A stretch of 64,000 nucleotides of DNA. It comes from Siphonodentalium dalli (taxonomy: Eukaryota; Mollusca; Scaphopoda; Gadilida; Siphonodentaliidae). The notes under the pieces were generated by a model that saw only the letters and a list, made by a program, of their open reading frames with translations, searched no databases and had not been told where the DNA came from. How positions within the stretch are numbered: the stretch's first letter is position 1; every line of letters begins with the position of its first letter. Below are positions 35,351 to 47,429 of the stretch, piece after piece. Location of the stretch: assembly GCA_032622095.1 (NCBI GenBank), contig CP136065.1, forward strand, positions 42,073,503-42,137,502, read 5' to 3'. Made by a program: the position numbers and the translations under genes.

Positions 35351-38300
35351 CGTTTGGCCGCTGCAATAATTCCTTATAGCGTCGTTTGTTTGTGTATCTT
35401 GGTGAGGATACATTTTAAAAGTAACAAATCAAAACTAATAATTATGGAATAAATAAAATTCACCCATCGTAGCACAGAAAGGGTCAGGTTACTATACGTT
35501 TTCAACTTTTCGGTGAAAAAGACAATTATATCGTGCAAAATTCGACAACAACTGTCTAAATTTCTAAAGCATGTAGCAAAAGTATATTTTAATGAATGAT
35601 TTTCATCTCAAAGTTGATATAACTGCTTTGTGAATGAAAATTGCCATCCAGCTGTCGTCTGTCATTGTTTTTACGACTCTCGTGTCTGTTTATTTGCGCG
35701 CACTCAATGTCTCTTGATAGATAGACTGGTTCCTGGTCGATAGCTGCAAAAATCTTAAAAGATAGTACTTTAAACATATTTTATTTGTATATCGAATAAT
35801 ACAAAAGGGATTGGGGACAAGTTACAAAACTTACTTTGCCCCTCTCCCTAGATAGTAACCTGACCCCTCGAGCTATAGTAGCCGAAAGTAGCAAATTGTA
35901 ACCACTTGCGTTATTGCATGAGGTTTTATTGTGGTTTCATTCATGGTGAAAATTTGCTGATCTCGTCTACTATAAGTATATTCTATATTTAAAGGTACTC
36001 ATTCCGTTCCGATGGTCCCCATATAATCAGATTCCAACAACAACAACATTTTCTGAAAGCCTCTTCAGTTATCAGAATCGATTAATTACCCAAAAATAAT
36101 GCTAACCACAGTCAACTATAGTATAAAATTGCCCAAAACGTGTTATCTATCGACATTTTATTCAACGAAATATGGCCGAATTTTAAAATTTATAATATCC
36201 AAAGCACTTGATTTTAGAGTTATCCATCTTCATCCGCAATTTAGTCCGAGACCGTCGCCTTGACGAATTTGGTCCAGGCCACTAATAAGTGCATATCTCT
36301 AAAATAACAAATTTCAAAATTCGATATCTGAACACTCTGGGCTCCGATGCTTGGGTTTCTCGACTAGTTTCAAATATTGGTTACCCCCGAAGCCAAACTA
36401 ATAGTAATTTGGGAGCGTTAATTCGGATTATGCATCTTTAACATGCAGCTTGGCTCTAGTCTCTTATGTTTTACAACAAACTGCCATCTTTAAGTTCTTC
36501 GAAATGGACCCACCCCCACCACTTTAGTCATATTTTTCAAATGTTAGAAAATTTATGCCTGACATAACATCAGTGCGAAATGTTAGACCCAAATTTTCTA
36601 ATTCTAATTTCTAATTCAATTCATTTTATTTTCTCTGATCATCAAATGTATATATATATCACAGAGCGTGATTTGATTACAAATTAAATAATACAATGTA
36701 TAAGGGGTTGTGTATGGGGACATTGGATAATTTATGTATGTGATCATGAGTTTATGGTGCTACCTCAGAACGCAGCTATAGTAATATCAAAAATTATATT
36801 GATGGCGGAGTCATTCTTTATGGAGATATGGTACATGAATAAATAACATGCATATTGTATATAAAATGATTTTATGAGTGGAGTCATAAATTAATTTTCA
36901 CTATAATTACTATGTTGTTTGCATCGTTAATATGGTACACGAGTGTATTTTTCACTAATCCATGGCTCAAATTTGTTGCATATATTCTGTTCAGTATAAA
37001 AGGAGATGGTCCCAAAAATGACCGAATTCAGATTTCATTTTGGTGGGAAATGTATTGTTTTAGACCGAATATATTACTAGTTCCCACTCGGGTGTAGGGG
37101 TATAGTAAAATAATTTTTAAACCCGCGTTTGTTACAATAAACAACCCCTCCCCAATCCAACCAGAATTTCACTAACTTCTGAGTTATTCAGTATCTCAGC
37201 ATATACCCCCACGTGTTGTGCTCATCCGCATGGACAATTATTTCACCCAGTCTATACGTAGCGGACTTAGACGTAAAACATGGATATAGATTAGATATAT
37301 CTGCATCTTATATCAAGCTAGTCGCTCCTGATGTGCGTCGCCCCCACCATTGCATCTCAGCCAACACAATTGCGACAAAATAAAAAAAAATATCAACAAA
37401 ATAAGCATTGATGTTTCTTATATGTAGGTCACTGAAGGTCATGACTGATGCAGATTTGCTTTTCTTTTGGAATTGGCAATCTAGAAGAGTTATCATTAAT
37501 CCAAATCTTATTTTCATATTTTGCACCAAACATGTCCCAAAACATCCAGAGTTTGGATGTCAATTGTAAACATCTGAGAGGTCAATGTTTCATGTTTGGC
37601 GTCCAATACGTCTAATTATACAAATAGAACTTATTAATGTTTTCTAGATTACCTGTTCCTTAGTGTAAGTAATTTTACAATAGTCATGACCTTCGCCGCA
37701 CGTGGCTATTTTCACACGTAAGAGAACCAACAACCCTTTCCTCAAGAGTCCATGCATCCTGGCATAATCTGGTTGCTTACCGGTACTTAATATTCCAATA
37801 TAGAATATCAGCTTTAACGTTGTTTCATATGGAGATGGTTAACTTAACTGTGAAATAATTCCACTGTACATAGAAATCATAGACTCCCCCCCCCCCCCCC
37901 AGTGATCATGTGACAAAATTGACCTGGAACATGAGTCAGATTACCCTCTCTTTGTCTGGATCACAAATTTATATATACTTATCAGAAATATAGCTAGAAT
38001 CTATACTGCTGGGTCGATTATGGCCGTCTAACGCAAAATGCACCAGCACGAAGATCAACCGCTATGCCTCTATTAAAGTCAAGGCTATATATTCTTTAAT
38101 TCAATGCCATTTCTCATCGAGCGCTGTCGAATATAATGCACCTCTTATAATATGTAATCTAAGCGCTGCCAAAAGCCTCGAATGGACATTTGTCAGATTC
38201 CGTTTTCAACTCATCGCGAAACAAAACGTGTTTCCCCCAGCGGAAACCATTAGATACCACAAATTAGAAACTATTAGAAATACTTCAAGAGAAGTAATTA

Positions 38301-39170
38301 TGACGTCGAGGAAGGATGTGCGCCGGAGGGGCCGCTCAAAACGTTTAATGTTTCTTCGTGTATTATATCTATTATAGGATATCGCGAGTGTGTCAGATGA
38401 CCATATATATTACTAACACTTTCTAATCAAGCATGGACCATACTTCAGTGTTCATCCCGACCTTTCCTACCTCAAATCTGTTTGTTCTGCAACAAATACC
38501 ATCCTCCTACATGCTCGGAATTGGGAGAGGCCGCCATTACAGTATCGGACCATTTTACCTCCGGACTAATTTTATTTTAAACTGTTATCACCTTCTATTT
38601 TAACCGTTTCTATATGTGGCAACTGATGCAGTTGATGGATATCTCGTGGAGATGCGTGACTGCTTTTCTGAGTGGGCTTGTTCCTGTCTGTGGGAATGTG
38701 TTTTCGGATGTAATTTTGAATTAAATATGTAAATCAAAATTGGACATTCCAGTCAACGTATGTTTATGAAGAGGCCGGGTAGTCAGGCCATGCAGAGTTC
38801 AAACCGTATTTATGATGTGTGCATACTTACATGCACAAACATTTGTAACTCAATGCGTTCGTTCTGCAGTGTGACTGGGTTCTCTTGAAAGCATCGGTAC
38901 CTCAGTGTGTAGCCCATCAGTCCATGTGTTGTTCAAGTTATAGAATAATATCCAGAACTCAACAGTAACTCTTTCGGAACTTCGGATGATTCTTTTGCGT
39001 TGTTTGCACCAGTTGAGCAAATTCCAAGTGATATTAACTGTATTTTATCTTGATGTATAATTGACTCAGTCTTTCCACTTGTTTTTTTACCCCGATTGAC
39101 GGGGGTGCGCCGTAAAATCACCGCCGAAATCTCAGTAAAAACATAGCCATATGCCTCGCGATCTACTTCA
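35350..39170. other. Unannotated interval
   Basis: The longest stretch without identifiable repeats. Short ORFs only (longest 73 codons at 37,308, minus), none with a recognised domain. Contains a poly(C) tract near 37,887 and short (TA)n. Exons of a gene extending beyond what can be read cannot be excluded without transcript data. Confidence 0.35.
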
Positions 39171-39504
39171 GATTAACCCTTTCATTATCAAATTGATTTC
39201 CCCATTTCTTAATGGAAAGATACATTGAAATGGCCTATTTCATATCGCGCGATGTTCAGAAAATGTAATCAGACGACAGACACATGAAAGGATCATACAA
39301 GTAAGAGCAGCAGGATTCATATTCATTGGTGAAACAATAGTCTGATAATACATTCAACAAACAGCCTTTGGTGGAACTTTTTAGCTGAACATTTCCTAAT
39401 GGAACTACTCGTCGATGAGCGTTTAGTAAAGAAAGGATTAAGACTTTACTATAACCTGCCATTTCAATGACGAATCTTCCCATTTCAACAATGGTTAATT
39501 ATAT

Positions 39505-39528
39505 TTTGCTTTATTTTTCAGAAAAGTC
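39505..39528 (+). other. Splice acceptor and short 5'UTR before the intact propeller gene
   Basis: A pyrimidine-rich TTTGCTTTATTTTTCAG ends at 39,522, followed by AAAAGTC and ATG. The same acceptor and the same nucleotides up to ATG occur in copies 1 and 3. This supports a spliced 5' leader and a single coding exon, and chooses the start at 39,529. Confidence 0.6.
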
Positions 39529-41028
39529 ATGTCGGCTGCTGCATTTTGTAAGCTCGACTCCCGACCATTTGATTCGTTCTGTGGCACCCACTTCATACCA
39601 TGCTGTGCATCGTGCCATGCAGTCGCATATCCTGAGTGTAAACTAGAAGACTTGACGAAGGCGACAGCACAAATGGAAGCGGATGTCCAAAAATACGAAT
39701 CGTGTCTTGATAAGTTAATCTCAAAAGCAAAAGAGTTGCAGGAATCTGTTCCCGGTTGGCTAACCAAACAGGACGGAAGAGAAGATGATATGATAGCTAA
39801 TGTGAAGAATTTATTTCTTGAAATTCGTAGGATCGTTGATGATTGCGAGAAGAATGCGCTTAATCGTGTGGGAGAGACCATGTCAAAGCACAAACTGGCG
39901 GCACGGAGCGTGGATAAGATAGTAAATGTTTTGTCCGAACTGAAGCAAGAACAACGCGTATCGTCACCAGGACCAGGACAAGAGGTGGAATCATGTTCCA
40001 GCGAAGGGTCGGCTATAAATGTAGATGAAGTTCCTGTCCATTCAGATGCTACTTCTAAAGTATCAACTGCAAAAAGGGCTAAAATTCTAAACAAGCGTTC
40101 AATCAAGCTCCATCAGGCGATAGCCAAGTCAGAAAGTCTGATCGGCGATTATGAAAACCTATCGCCGATATATTACGAGACCGTCATCAATAAAGGCGTT
40201 GTGGATTCTGTAGAGAATATTTTAAAAGATTCTTCTAATATCCATATCTGTCAGAAACCTATCACGATCAGTCAATTGGTCAAGGAATTCGACTTTTCCT
40301 GCGGAGGAACTTGCTCGGTCATGACGTTCCTCAACAAGAGTCCGGAGTCGGACATGATTATTGCATCCCACAAGCCGAACAAACTCAGTATGGTAGCTAA
40401 AAGCGGTAAAACCATCAAGTCTATCGCCCTCGCCATCAATGGCCGACCGATGGGTATTTGTCTTCTGGATAATCTCATCTACATAACGCATATTAATCAA
40501 GATCAGATATCAGTGTACAAAACCTCAGATCTCAGTCACCAAAAATCGTTGCGTGTATCCGGAGGGTGTGGAGGTATCGGATCCGTCGGGGACAGATTAG
40601 TTGTTACGTGTGAGAAGGATTGTTGCGTGCGTGCTCTAACAACGAGTGGTGACGTCATTGCTCAGTCATCACACGCCTTCATCAAAAATCCATGGGGCGT
40701 GGCTGTATCTCCGGAGGCCGACGCCGTGTTTGTGACCGATTGTTCGTCAAATCAGGTGGTAGTGTTGTCACCGGATCTCGCGACACACATCAGAACGATA
40801 TCATGCGGCGGGTATTCTCCGGAGGGTGTGTGTGTGTTTGGTGGCAACATTTACGTCTGCAACAACGGCAGTAATCAAGTGACGGAACTGAGCCGTGACG
40901 GACAACGTAGTCGCTCCGTAATATCAGAAACCTTCCCCGTCGGAATATGTGTCAACCCTGCCAGGGTGTGCTTCATGGTTTCAAGTTGGGCGAACGAGTC
41001 TATCACATCATACGTGGGTCAGATGTAA
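39529..41028 (+). CDS. B-box/coiled-coil/NHL-like beta-propeller protein, copy 2 (intact)
   Basis: A 499-residue single coding exon. Residues 7-37 hold a variant B-box zinc finger, with C7, D10, C18, H21, C25/C26, C29, H30 and C37 as likely ligands. There is no RING before it. Residues 42 to about 150 are charged and helical, a probable coiled coil. A serine-rich linker follows (about 150-185), then a second helical stretch. From about residue 265 come propeller blades, with DNLIYITH, GVAVSPEADAVFVTDC, VVVLSPDLATHIRTI, GVCVFGGNIYVCNNGS and GICVNPARVCFMVS, an NHL/SMP-30-like pattern. There is no signal peptide or membrane segment, so it is likely cytosolic. The family (TRIM-NHL without RING) acts in ubiquitin signalling, RNA binding or innate immunity and is expanded in molluscs. 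The exact role here is unknown. It is the only copy in the window with an unbroken frame. Confidence 0.92.
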   Translation: MSAAAFCKLDSRPFDSFCGTHFIPCCASCHAVAYPECKLEDLTKATAQMEADVQKYESCLDKLISKAKELQESVPGWLTKQDGREDDMIANVKNLFLEIRRIVDDCEKNALNRVGETMSKHKLAARSVDKIVNVLSELKQEQRVSSPGPGQEVESCSSEGSAINVDEVPVHSDATSKVSTAKRAKILNKRSIKLHQAIAKSESLIGDYENLSPIYYETVINKGVVDSVENILKDSSNIHICQKPITISQLVKEFDFSCGGTCSVMTFLNKSPESDMIIASHKPNKLSMVAKSGKTIKSIALAINGRPMGICLLDNLIYITHINQDQISVYKTSDLSHQKSLRVSGGCGGIGSVGDRLVVTCEKDCCVRALTTSGDVIAQSSHAFIKNPWGVAVSPEADAVFVTDCSSNQVVVLSPDLATHIRTISCGGYSPEGVCVFGGNIYVCNNGSNQVTELSRDGQRSRSVISETFPVGICVNPARVCFMVSSWANESITSYVGQM

Positions 41029-41459
41029 AATATCGAGGGAACTTCACGTACATTACATGAAAAGTCCCCGGACTTCGGGCACATCTCATAACATTACCGT
41101 GTTGTGGTTCTTATCCGATGGATGCAAGAAACATGTATGAACTTCAAGAACTCATTCATTCAAACAAAGTAAACAAGCACTCGGAATGTGTGAGGTGGTC
41201 AGATCCTAAGTGAGATGTTGTGGCTCTTTATACTATGTTTATACGTCATTTTGTGGGGAGAGGTATCAATACCTATATATGGAATACTGCCTACTGAATT
41301 CATCGATGTGGCGCTGAAAAACATAGCGTCCTTTCGTTTCAATATTCCACGTGCGGCCTCGTATAAATATCACGACGGGAGGGGCCATACAACGGACTGG
41401 TTTAATATATATTAGGCCTTACAGGGACTCAATACATTTGCATTGGATACATGTGAAAA

Positions 41460-41745
41460 GGCATGGGCGAACGACTCTATCACATCATACGTGGGTCAGC
41501 TGTAAAATATCGAGGGAACTTCACGTAAATTACATGAAAAGTCTCGCGACACATCTCAGAACGATATCGTGTGGCAGGACTTATCCAATGGGTGTGTGTG
41601 TGTTCGTCGACAACATTTACATCTGCAACAATAATAAAGTGGTGGAACTGAGCCGTGACGGGCAACATAGTCGCTTAGTCATATCAGTAACCAGTCCCAT
41701 TGAAATATGCATAATAGGAAAATACAGCGAAATAGCGGAATAAAA
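41460..41745 (+). pseudogene. Scrambled tail fragment of the propeller gene
   Basis: 41,460-41,548 copies the gene's last codons and 3'UTR (GCGAACGACTCTATCACATC, CGTGGGTCAGCTGTAAAATA, matching about 40,987-41,075). It is joined directly to a copy of an earlier part, starting at TCTCGCGACACATCTCAGAA (matching about 40,776), which runs on through a blade (GVCVFVDNIYICNN, VVELSRDGQHS) to about 41,712. That order, tail then earlier blade, is what a tandem duplication junction of a unit of about 300 bp would leave. It cannot make a propeller protein by itself. Confidence 0.8.
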
Positions 41746-42107
41746 AATGCAGCGAAATATAGAAATAGGAAATTATTTTTTACTAACTAAATAACGGAGA
41801 TATTTGAAGAACTGTTTTAAAGAGCGTAACCCAAACCTCCCCAAGCCCCCACCCAATATGACAATGGCCATCTAATCGTGAACCCCGATTAGTTATCTTT
41901 TGATAGACAAGCGTGTGCTTATTAAGTTAATAGGTGCTCTACTACTTCATCTTCTTCTTCTCTCCTATATATTTTGATACAATCTGTATTCGAGAGATAA
42001 CCCACATCCTCCGGACCTCAATGATATGATCGTGAATGAATATTGATATACCCCACTAAACTTTGACAAACACCAGTAATGGTGTGTAGATAATTTACAT
42101 AGCTCTC
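41746..42107. other. Interval with a partial MITE copy
   Basis: ACTAAATAACGGAGATATTT near 41,787 and CTAATCGTGAACCCC near 41,872 match the palindromic element at 48,915-49,390. No gene. Confidence 0.45.
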
Positions 42108-42474
42108 TTATATATGTTGATACAATCTATCTGTTTGTCTGTCTGTCATTTATACAAATTTACGATTCTCCACCGATCGAGACCAAACTTCCTATCTAGG
42201 GGTAAAATCCCACGGACACGGTCGTTGTCGTATTGGCGACCCCGTGCGACGCCCGTGCAGCGCATGCGCAGACGAGATCTCGGAAACGGGTGGAGCTATC
42301 GACTTGAAATTTGGTATGTGAATGTATCTTGCCCCGGATACGAATTTTATCGGGTCGCCGAGCCCGTGCGACGCCAGCTTCGCGCATGCGCAGACCAGAT
42401 ATCGGAAACGGGTAGAGCTATCGACTTGAAATTTGGTTTTTGAATAGCCCGGACAACGTGGGCTCATCGGCTAG
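42108..42474 (+). repeat. Helentron-like element, plus-strand tandem unit 1
   Basis: Starts with an AT-rich leader and (CTGT)n, carries 122-bp cores with GCGCATGCGC, and ends with hairpin AGCCC-GGACAACGT-GGGCT, spacer, CTAG (42,471-42,474) and T. Confidence 0.65.
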
Positions 42475-42983
42475 TCTCATATATATTTTGAAGACCTCTG
42501 TTTGTCTGTATGTTTGTTTGTCTGTATGTATGTCATTTATACAAATCTACGATTCTCGACCGATCGGGACGAAACTTGGTACGTGTGTATAGTTTGACCA
42601 GGTGGTCGTCGTTGTCGTATTGGCGAGCCCGTGCGGCGCCCGCTTCGCGCATGCGCAGACGAGATCTCGGAAACGGGTGGAGCTATCGACTTGAAATTTG
42701 CTATGTGAATGTATCTTGCCCCGGATACGAATTTTATCGGGTCGCCGAGCCCGTGCGACGCCAGCTTCGCGCATGCGCAGACCAGATCTCGGAAACGGGT
42801 GGAGCTATCTACTTGAAATTTGGTATGTGAATGTATCTTGCCCCGGATACGAATTTTATCGGGTCGCCGAGCCCGTGCGATGCCAGCTTCGCGCATGCGC
42901 AGACCAGATATCGGAAACGGGTAGAGCTATCGACTTGAAATTTGGTTTTTGAATAGCCCGGACAACGTGGGCTCATCGGCTGG
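42475..42983 (+). repeat. Helentron-like element, plus-strand tandem unit 2
   Basis: Abuts unit 1. Leader ATATATATTTTGAAGACC, then TGTTTGTCTG microsatellite, four 122-bp-type cores, hairpin and CTGG at 42,980-42,983, which still fits CTRR. Confidence 0.65.
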
Positions 42984-43428
42984 TCTCATATATATTTTGA
43001 AGACCTCTGTTTGTCTGTCTGTATGTTTGTTTGTCTGTATGTATGTCATTTATACAAATCTACGATTCTCGACCGATCGGGACGAAACTTGGTACGTGTG
43101 TGTAGTTTGACTAGGCGGTCGTCGTTGTCGTATTGGCGAGCCCGTGCTGCGCATGCGCGAATGCGCAGACGAGATCTCGGAAACGGGTTGAGCTATCGAC
43201 TTGAAATTTGGTATGTGAATGTATCTTGCCCCGGATACGAATTTTATCGGGTCGCCGAGCCCGTGCGACGCCAGCTTCGCGCATGCGCAGACCAGATCTC
43301 GGAAACAGGTAGAGCTGTCGACTTGAAATTTGGTTTTTGAATAGCCCGGACAACGTCGGGCTGGGTAGAGCTATCGACTTGAAATTTGGTTTTTGAATAG
43401 CCCGGACAACGTCGGGCTCATCGGCTAG
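42984..43428 (+). repeat. Helentron-like element, plus-strand tandem unit 3
   Basis: Same leader and microsatellite as unit 2, two to three 122-bp-type cores, and a local repeat of the terminal segment (about 43,306-43,353 and 43,362-43,420). The hairpin AGCCCG-GACAACGT-CGGGCT has a perfect 6-bp stem, with CTAG at 43,425-43,428. Confidence 0.65.
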
Positions 43429-43455
43429 TCTAATATATATTTTGGGACTTCTGTT

Positions 43456-43486
<31 letters not shown>

Positions 43487-43766
43487 TAGCTATGGCCGGG
43501 AAAACTGCCGGACGGATTTCGACGAAATTTGATAGCTATGGGTACTTTTGTCCGGGGAGTGTTTTGGACGGGTCAAATCGTGACCCCGACCTGACCTTGG
43601 CCTTCAAAACGGTCAATTCAAGGTCAAAACTGGTAAAAACGGACGGATTTCGACGAAATTTGATACCTAGGAGTACTTTTGTCAATGGTCAATTCAAGGT
43701 CAAATCGCGCCTTTCGACGGAAAGCAGAGGGGAAACAGCCCGGACGAAGTCGGGCCCACCAGCTAG
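43429..43766 (+). repeat. Helentron-like element, plus-strand tandem unit 4
   Basis: Leader, (TCTG)n at about 43,459-43,485, then the other core type (GGTCAA cores with GTTTTGGACGGGTCAAATC). Hairpin CCCGGAC-GAA-GTCGGG and CTAG at 43,763-43,766. It shows GGTCAA and 122-bp cores sharing the same end types within one tandem array. Confidence 0.65.
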
Positions 43767-44217
43767 TTATAATATATACTATATAGGTCCGCTCCAAAAT
43801 GTATAGAGAAATTTCCAGCACGTGTTATGCGCACTGTTGCTTTAATCAGATTAGACAGGTTATTTGTTTACCAAACGACAGGTGGTCCCATCCAGAAGGA
43901 CAAGTAATCAGTTTACAAGTGTAAGTCGAATCCGTTTTAGTCGACTACCAACATATGATTTTCAATTGAAATGAAATAGTTCCGTCGACAGATTACACAA
44001 GTGCGATTCTGAGAATTATCACACGCCTGAAACTCGTGCGAATTATGTTGATAGATAATAAAAAATAATATTTAATGCAACATACACCCAATGGGCAGTT
44101 GCACATATAATAAATACAACATATATCAACATAAAGAATAATTTAACATGAGTAATCACGTAGTATATGCATATACGTTCTCGTGAATTTACTGTCATAA
44201 AATATCACGTATACTTG

Positions 44218-44679
44218 CTAGCTTTTGTTATATATATGTATATTGTCTCGAATGGTGAAGAAAGACCGGATCATGTCGCATATAACGTTAACGGTTGCAA
44301 TTTGTTCATTCTGCATAATAAATCTGAACTTCTCATAATTTGTCATTTCTAAGAAATGGGGACACGTTGCAATTATGTCCTTTAAATAAGTTTCACGAAT
44401 ACTTTCGTAGGCCTCACATTATAAGATAAAATGATATTGTGACTCAATTTGTTTTGAATTACACACGGAACACAGGTTTTGGGGGCTGTTTGTTTCTCCT
44501 TTTTTCGATTTCCAGTCGATGATTATCAATCTTGTGAATAGAATGCTCACTTTGACAGATCGCGCATTGACAACGTATGGTTCAATTTCATACTTTGACT
44601 TGAATAATCTATACGTTCGTATTTTATTTTCAATGATCGCTTTCTTTTCGGCATGATTTACATTATAGAATCTCATCAA
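44218..44679 (-). pseudogene. LINE C-terminal domain relic
   Basis: About 150 codons on the minus strand with a single internal stop (44,419-44,421). Before the stop is CSVCNSKQIESQYHFIL; after it the same frame continues with ESIRETYLKDIIATCPHFLE and NYEKFRFIMQN up to a stop at 44,218. The CxxC...H...C pattern followed by FLE and the YEKF motif is typical of the C-terminus of aquatic-invertebrate LINE polyproteins. Reverse transcriptase and endonuclease are absent. Confidence 0.7.
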
Positions 44680-44789
44680 ATTATCAGATGTTTATGTATA
44701 TACATTATTCTATTCTTATATAATCTTATTCTACCATAACTAGACAGGCAAATAAATAACCAGTAATTAAGTTAGCAACACGGTAATAA

Positions 44790-45650
44790 TGGTACTACAT
44801 ATATATAGGTCTGACGATTCAATCAGACAAGGATTGATGTCTATTGAAGGGCACAAATCCTTCACAAATCACAGAAGTTGAAACGAGGTGTGTGCAATGT
44901 ACTACACTGATGGATGGATAACTTATGCGTGACAACTACATTGCCACGCTGTTGGTGGATAAATAATTCATGACACTGAGGTGCCGTTTGCTACAATTAT
45001 GGGTAAAAAATCATTCGGTGAAAAATCATTCATGACAGTGACTGGGATGCACAGTTTATTACACTCTTGAGAATATATAGTAATGATTCATGGCAGCCAT
45101 GTGCAATTTGATACACTGCTGGATGGATACATCGTGACGGCAACCGAATTTCCAAGAACGAGGGAAGAGGGACATTGGGACAGGGGGGTGTTGGGTTATC
45201 TCACATCTTCCATCTTTTGCCAAACTTGTCAACATTTGAAAATTTCAAGCCTGACGCATTAGTTGGAAATATCAGACCGAAACTAGGTTGATTGTTTTCT
45301 GATATTGTTATATTCCAACCGTTATTTAGTGTGAAATTTGTTGCGGTTTTCAAAAAAGTTGATTTTAGACTCAGAGTCAATTATTTTCCTACTTTCTGCT
45401 GATCTCGGTCAAATATTTGGACTGATATGGAATCATATAAAAAGTTTCAACCAAAGGCTTGGTATGTTGGAAATTTACAATTTTAGGTATCAGTCAGTGT
45501 GTATCAGTTGGAAAATTCCAACTTAAGTTTAATTCTCGGACTTGGAATTTCCGGTCTTTTTCAATAGGGTGGCATTGGAAATTATAAGGTGGACACCCCA
45601 AATGAGACACTCTAAATCACCCCCGCGCGGAGCTCAGTCCTGGAAATAAC
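44790..45650 (+). repeat. Interspersed repeat D/C, inverted partner of 61,190-61,610
   Basis: The part at 44,800-45,170 carries GATACACTGCTGGATGGATA-type motifs whose inverse is at about 61,430-61,460. The part at 45,190-45,600 carries TTGGAAATATCAGACCG and TTTCTGATATTGTTATATTC, related to the hAT-like element at 18,695-19,802. Ends could not be fixed. Confidence 0.5.
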
Positions 45651-46010
45651 AGACTCTTGCACAGATCTGACCGCCTTGCAATATTCTAACTTGATCAGTT
45701 CATTTCTGTTCGCTCACTATGATTTGTGTTGGGACTGTATTCGTGAATTAAAGCGACTCACTGAAATAACATAAAAGTCTGTAAAACAAGTACATGAAAC
45801 AATAGATTTACTTTATTCTTATGTTCATTATTAATATCTGTCCAATAATGAGCTTTCGGATGTCAAAACCATAAACATTACTGTCACAGTGGACTTATAT
45901 ACCTATACAAGACAAGTAAGTCCAATAAACAAATCACTGTAACATTTATTGAGGTATGCACATGAAGGCGATATTTTATTGCAAGGTAAGATATAAAAAT
46001 TGTTACATTT

Positions 46011-46575
46011 GTGGAAGGGGTTGTTCGTGAAGTAAGCATGGGACACGTTTGGTCAACTCAGTCATCGTTAAGCAAAACAACGATAAAATACATAACAATT
46101 CAGCTGATTCACAATTATGAACGTAATTTTTATGACAGGCTGAATTCGTCCACATCTACCAGAGCTATATTCTACAGCAAAATAAAAGACTCCATTAAAA
46201 TGAACCGATATCTAGCATATTTGCCAGCGCATTTATCTAACTTCTCACTGAAAATACGAACAACCAATAATAAATTGCCAGTTGAAAAGAATAGATGGAC
46301 AAAAGGAAAATATAATATAGATTTAAATTGTGTTTTATGCAGCGATAACCCATGTGGTGAGTTCCATTTGTTATGTATATCAAGAGCTGAAAGATTTTCT
46401 CAAATTATATATTCCCAAATATTGTTGGGATAATCCGAGACACAATAAATTCCATGGATTACTTTATCTTGAAAGTATGAGCGTTCTGAAAAGATTGTGC
46501 ATAACAATGGTTCAACATTTCGTTATTGGAGAACAATCAACAAATGAATATACCAAAAGACAATTTATCTATTGA
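46011..46575 (+). pseudogene. LINE C-terminal domain relic, frameshifted
   Basis: The first part (46,011-46,370) holds YLAYLPAHLSNFSLKIRTTN and NKLPVEKNRW, then CVLCSDNPCGEFHLL. After a frame change near 46,370-46,390 it continues with YQELKDFLKLYIPKYCW and NKFHGLLYLESMSVLKRL. This follows the usual LINE order: basic R-x-x-NHxLPxExxRW segment, CxxC-H zinc motif, then a helical tail. The reverse transcriptase domain is missing. On the opposite strand to the relic at 44,218-44,679. Confidence 0.7.
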
Positions 46576-46929
46576 TCCATGTTTTGTAATTAGTATAATT
46601 CATATATATATATTCTTAACATATCGTAATAACTTTGAATTTTTTTTCAGAATATATGAATGCGGTAGAGCTTGATTTAATTTTCGAATGTGTATCGACA
46701 TATCTTTCAAATTACGTATTTAGATGTTCAAATGAGCCATGTTCGATTAGCCACTTTATTATCAAATCTTGTTTTTGGCCGCACATGTATTTGTGCATAT
46801 GTATTTGAATTGATCGTGTGTTTTGTATTTTATGTTATTCATGTGCATGTATATTCTTAACGCCATGTATTTGGATATATCGTTATAAATAAAGCCTGTA
46901 TATCTTTAATTAGTTTTCATATACTAGTA

Positions 46930-47160
46930 CACCAAACTAATAAGTGAGTAACCGGGCACTATCCCAATATAATACTGAATGAATGTGGCATTCAACTACT
47001 GTTTACCGAAAAATCCCGATCGTAATATTGCAGTAAACACCTTAACTATGCTCGCCAATGTAAACATTCACTCCTCAATTCGGGACCAATTTTCGCCGAT
47101 AAACAAACGGCAATGATTCCTCCACCGAGAGTCGATGCATATAATTACTTTCGCCAATAT
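46930..47160 (+). repeat. Interspersed repeat, inverted partner of 58,690-58,830
   Basis: GGGACCAATTTTCGCC, AACGGCAATGATTCCTC and GATGCATATAAT occur here and, inverted, at about 58,700-58,790. Confidence 0.6.
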
Positions 47161-47429
47161 CAATATTATCCAGTAGTCAGTCAGCTATGTTCTATTTCCA
47201 AACAACGTATGTGCAACATTACACAGCGCCTTCATTGTCAAAGAGAAACGACACAAATGTCTTGTTATACGTGTCCCTGCTAATTTGTTATATATATGAT
47301 GTGGGTCTTGCTATATTGCTATTATTCTGGTTGGGCAAAGCGATGGTATTACAAACAAGTACCGTCATTTTTCATGAAGTCAATTTTACGGTGTTTGGCT
47401 AATCCAAGAGAAAAGAGAAGTTTCTGTTG

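Noticed and set aside
39529-41028. A 203-codon ORF antisense to the propeller gene (39,495-40,106, minus)
   Set aside because: It is the shadow of the coding strand. The B-box and coiled coil on the plus strand explain the open frame, and the same antisense frame appears opposite copies 1 and 3.
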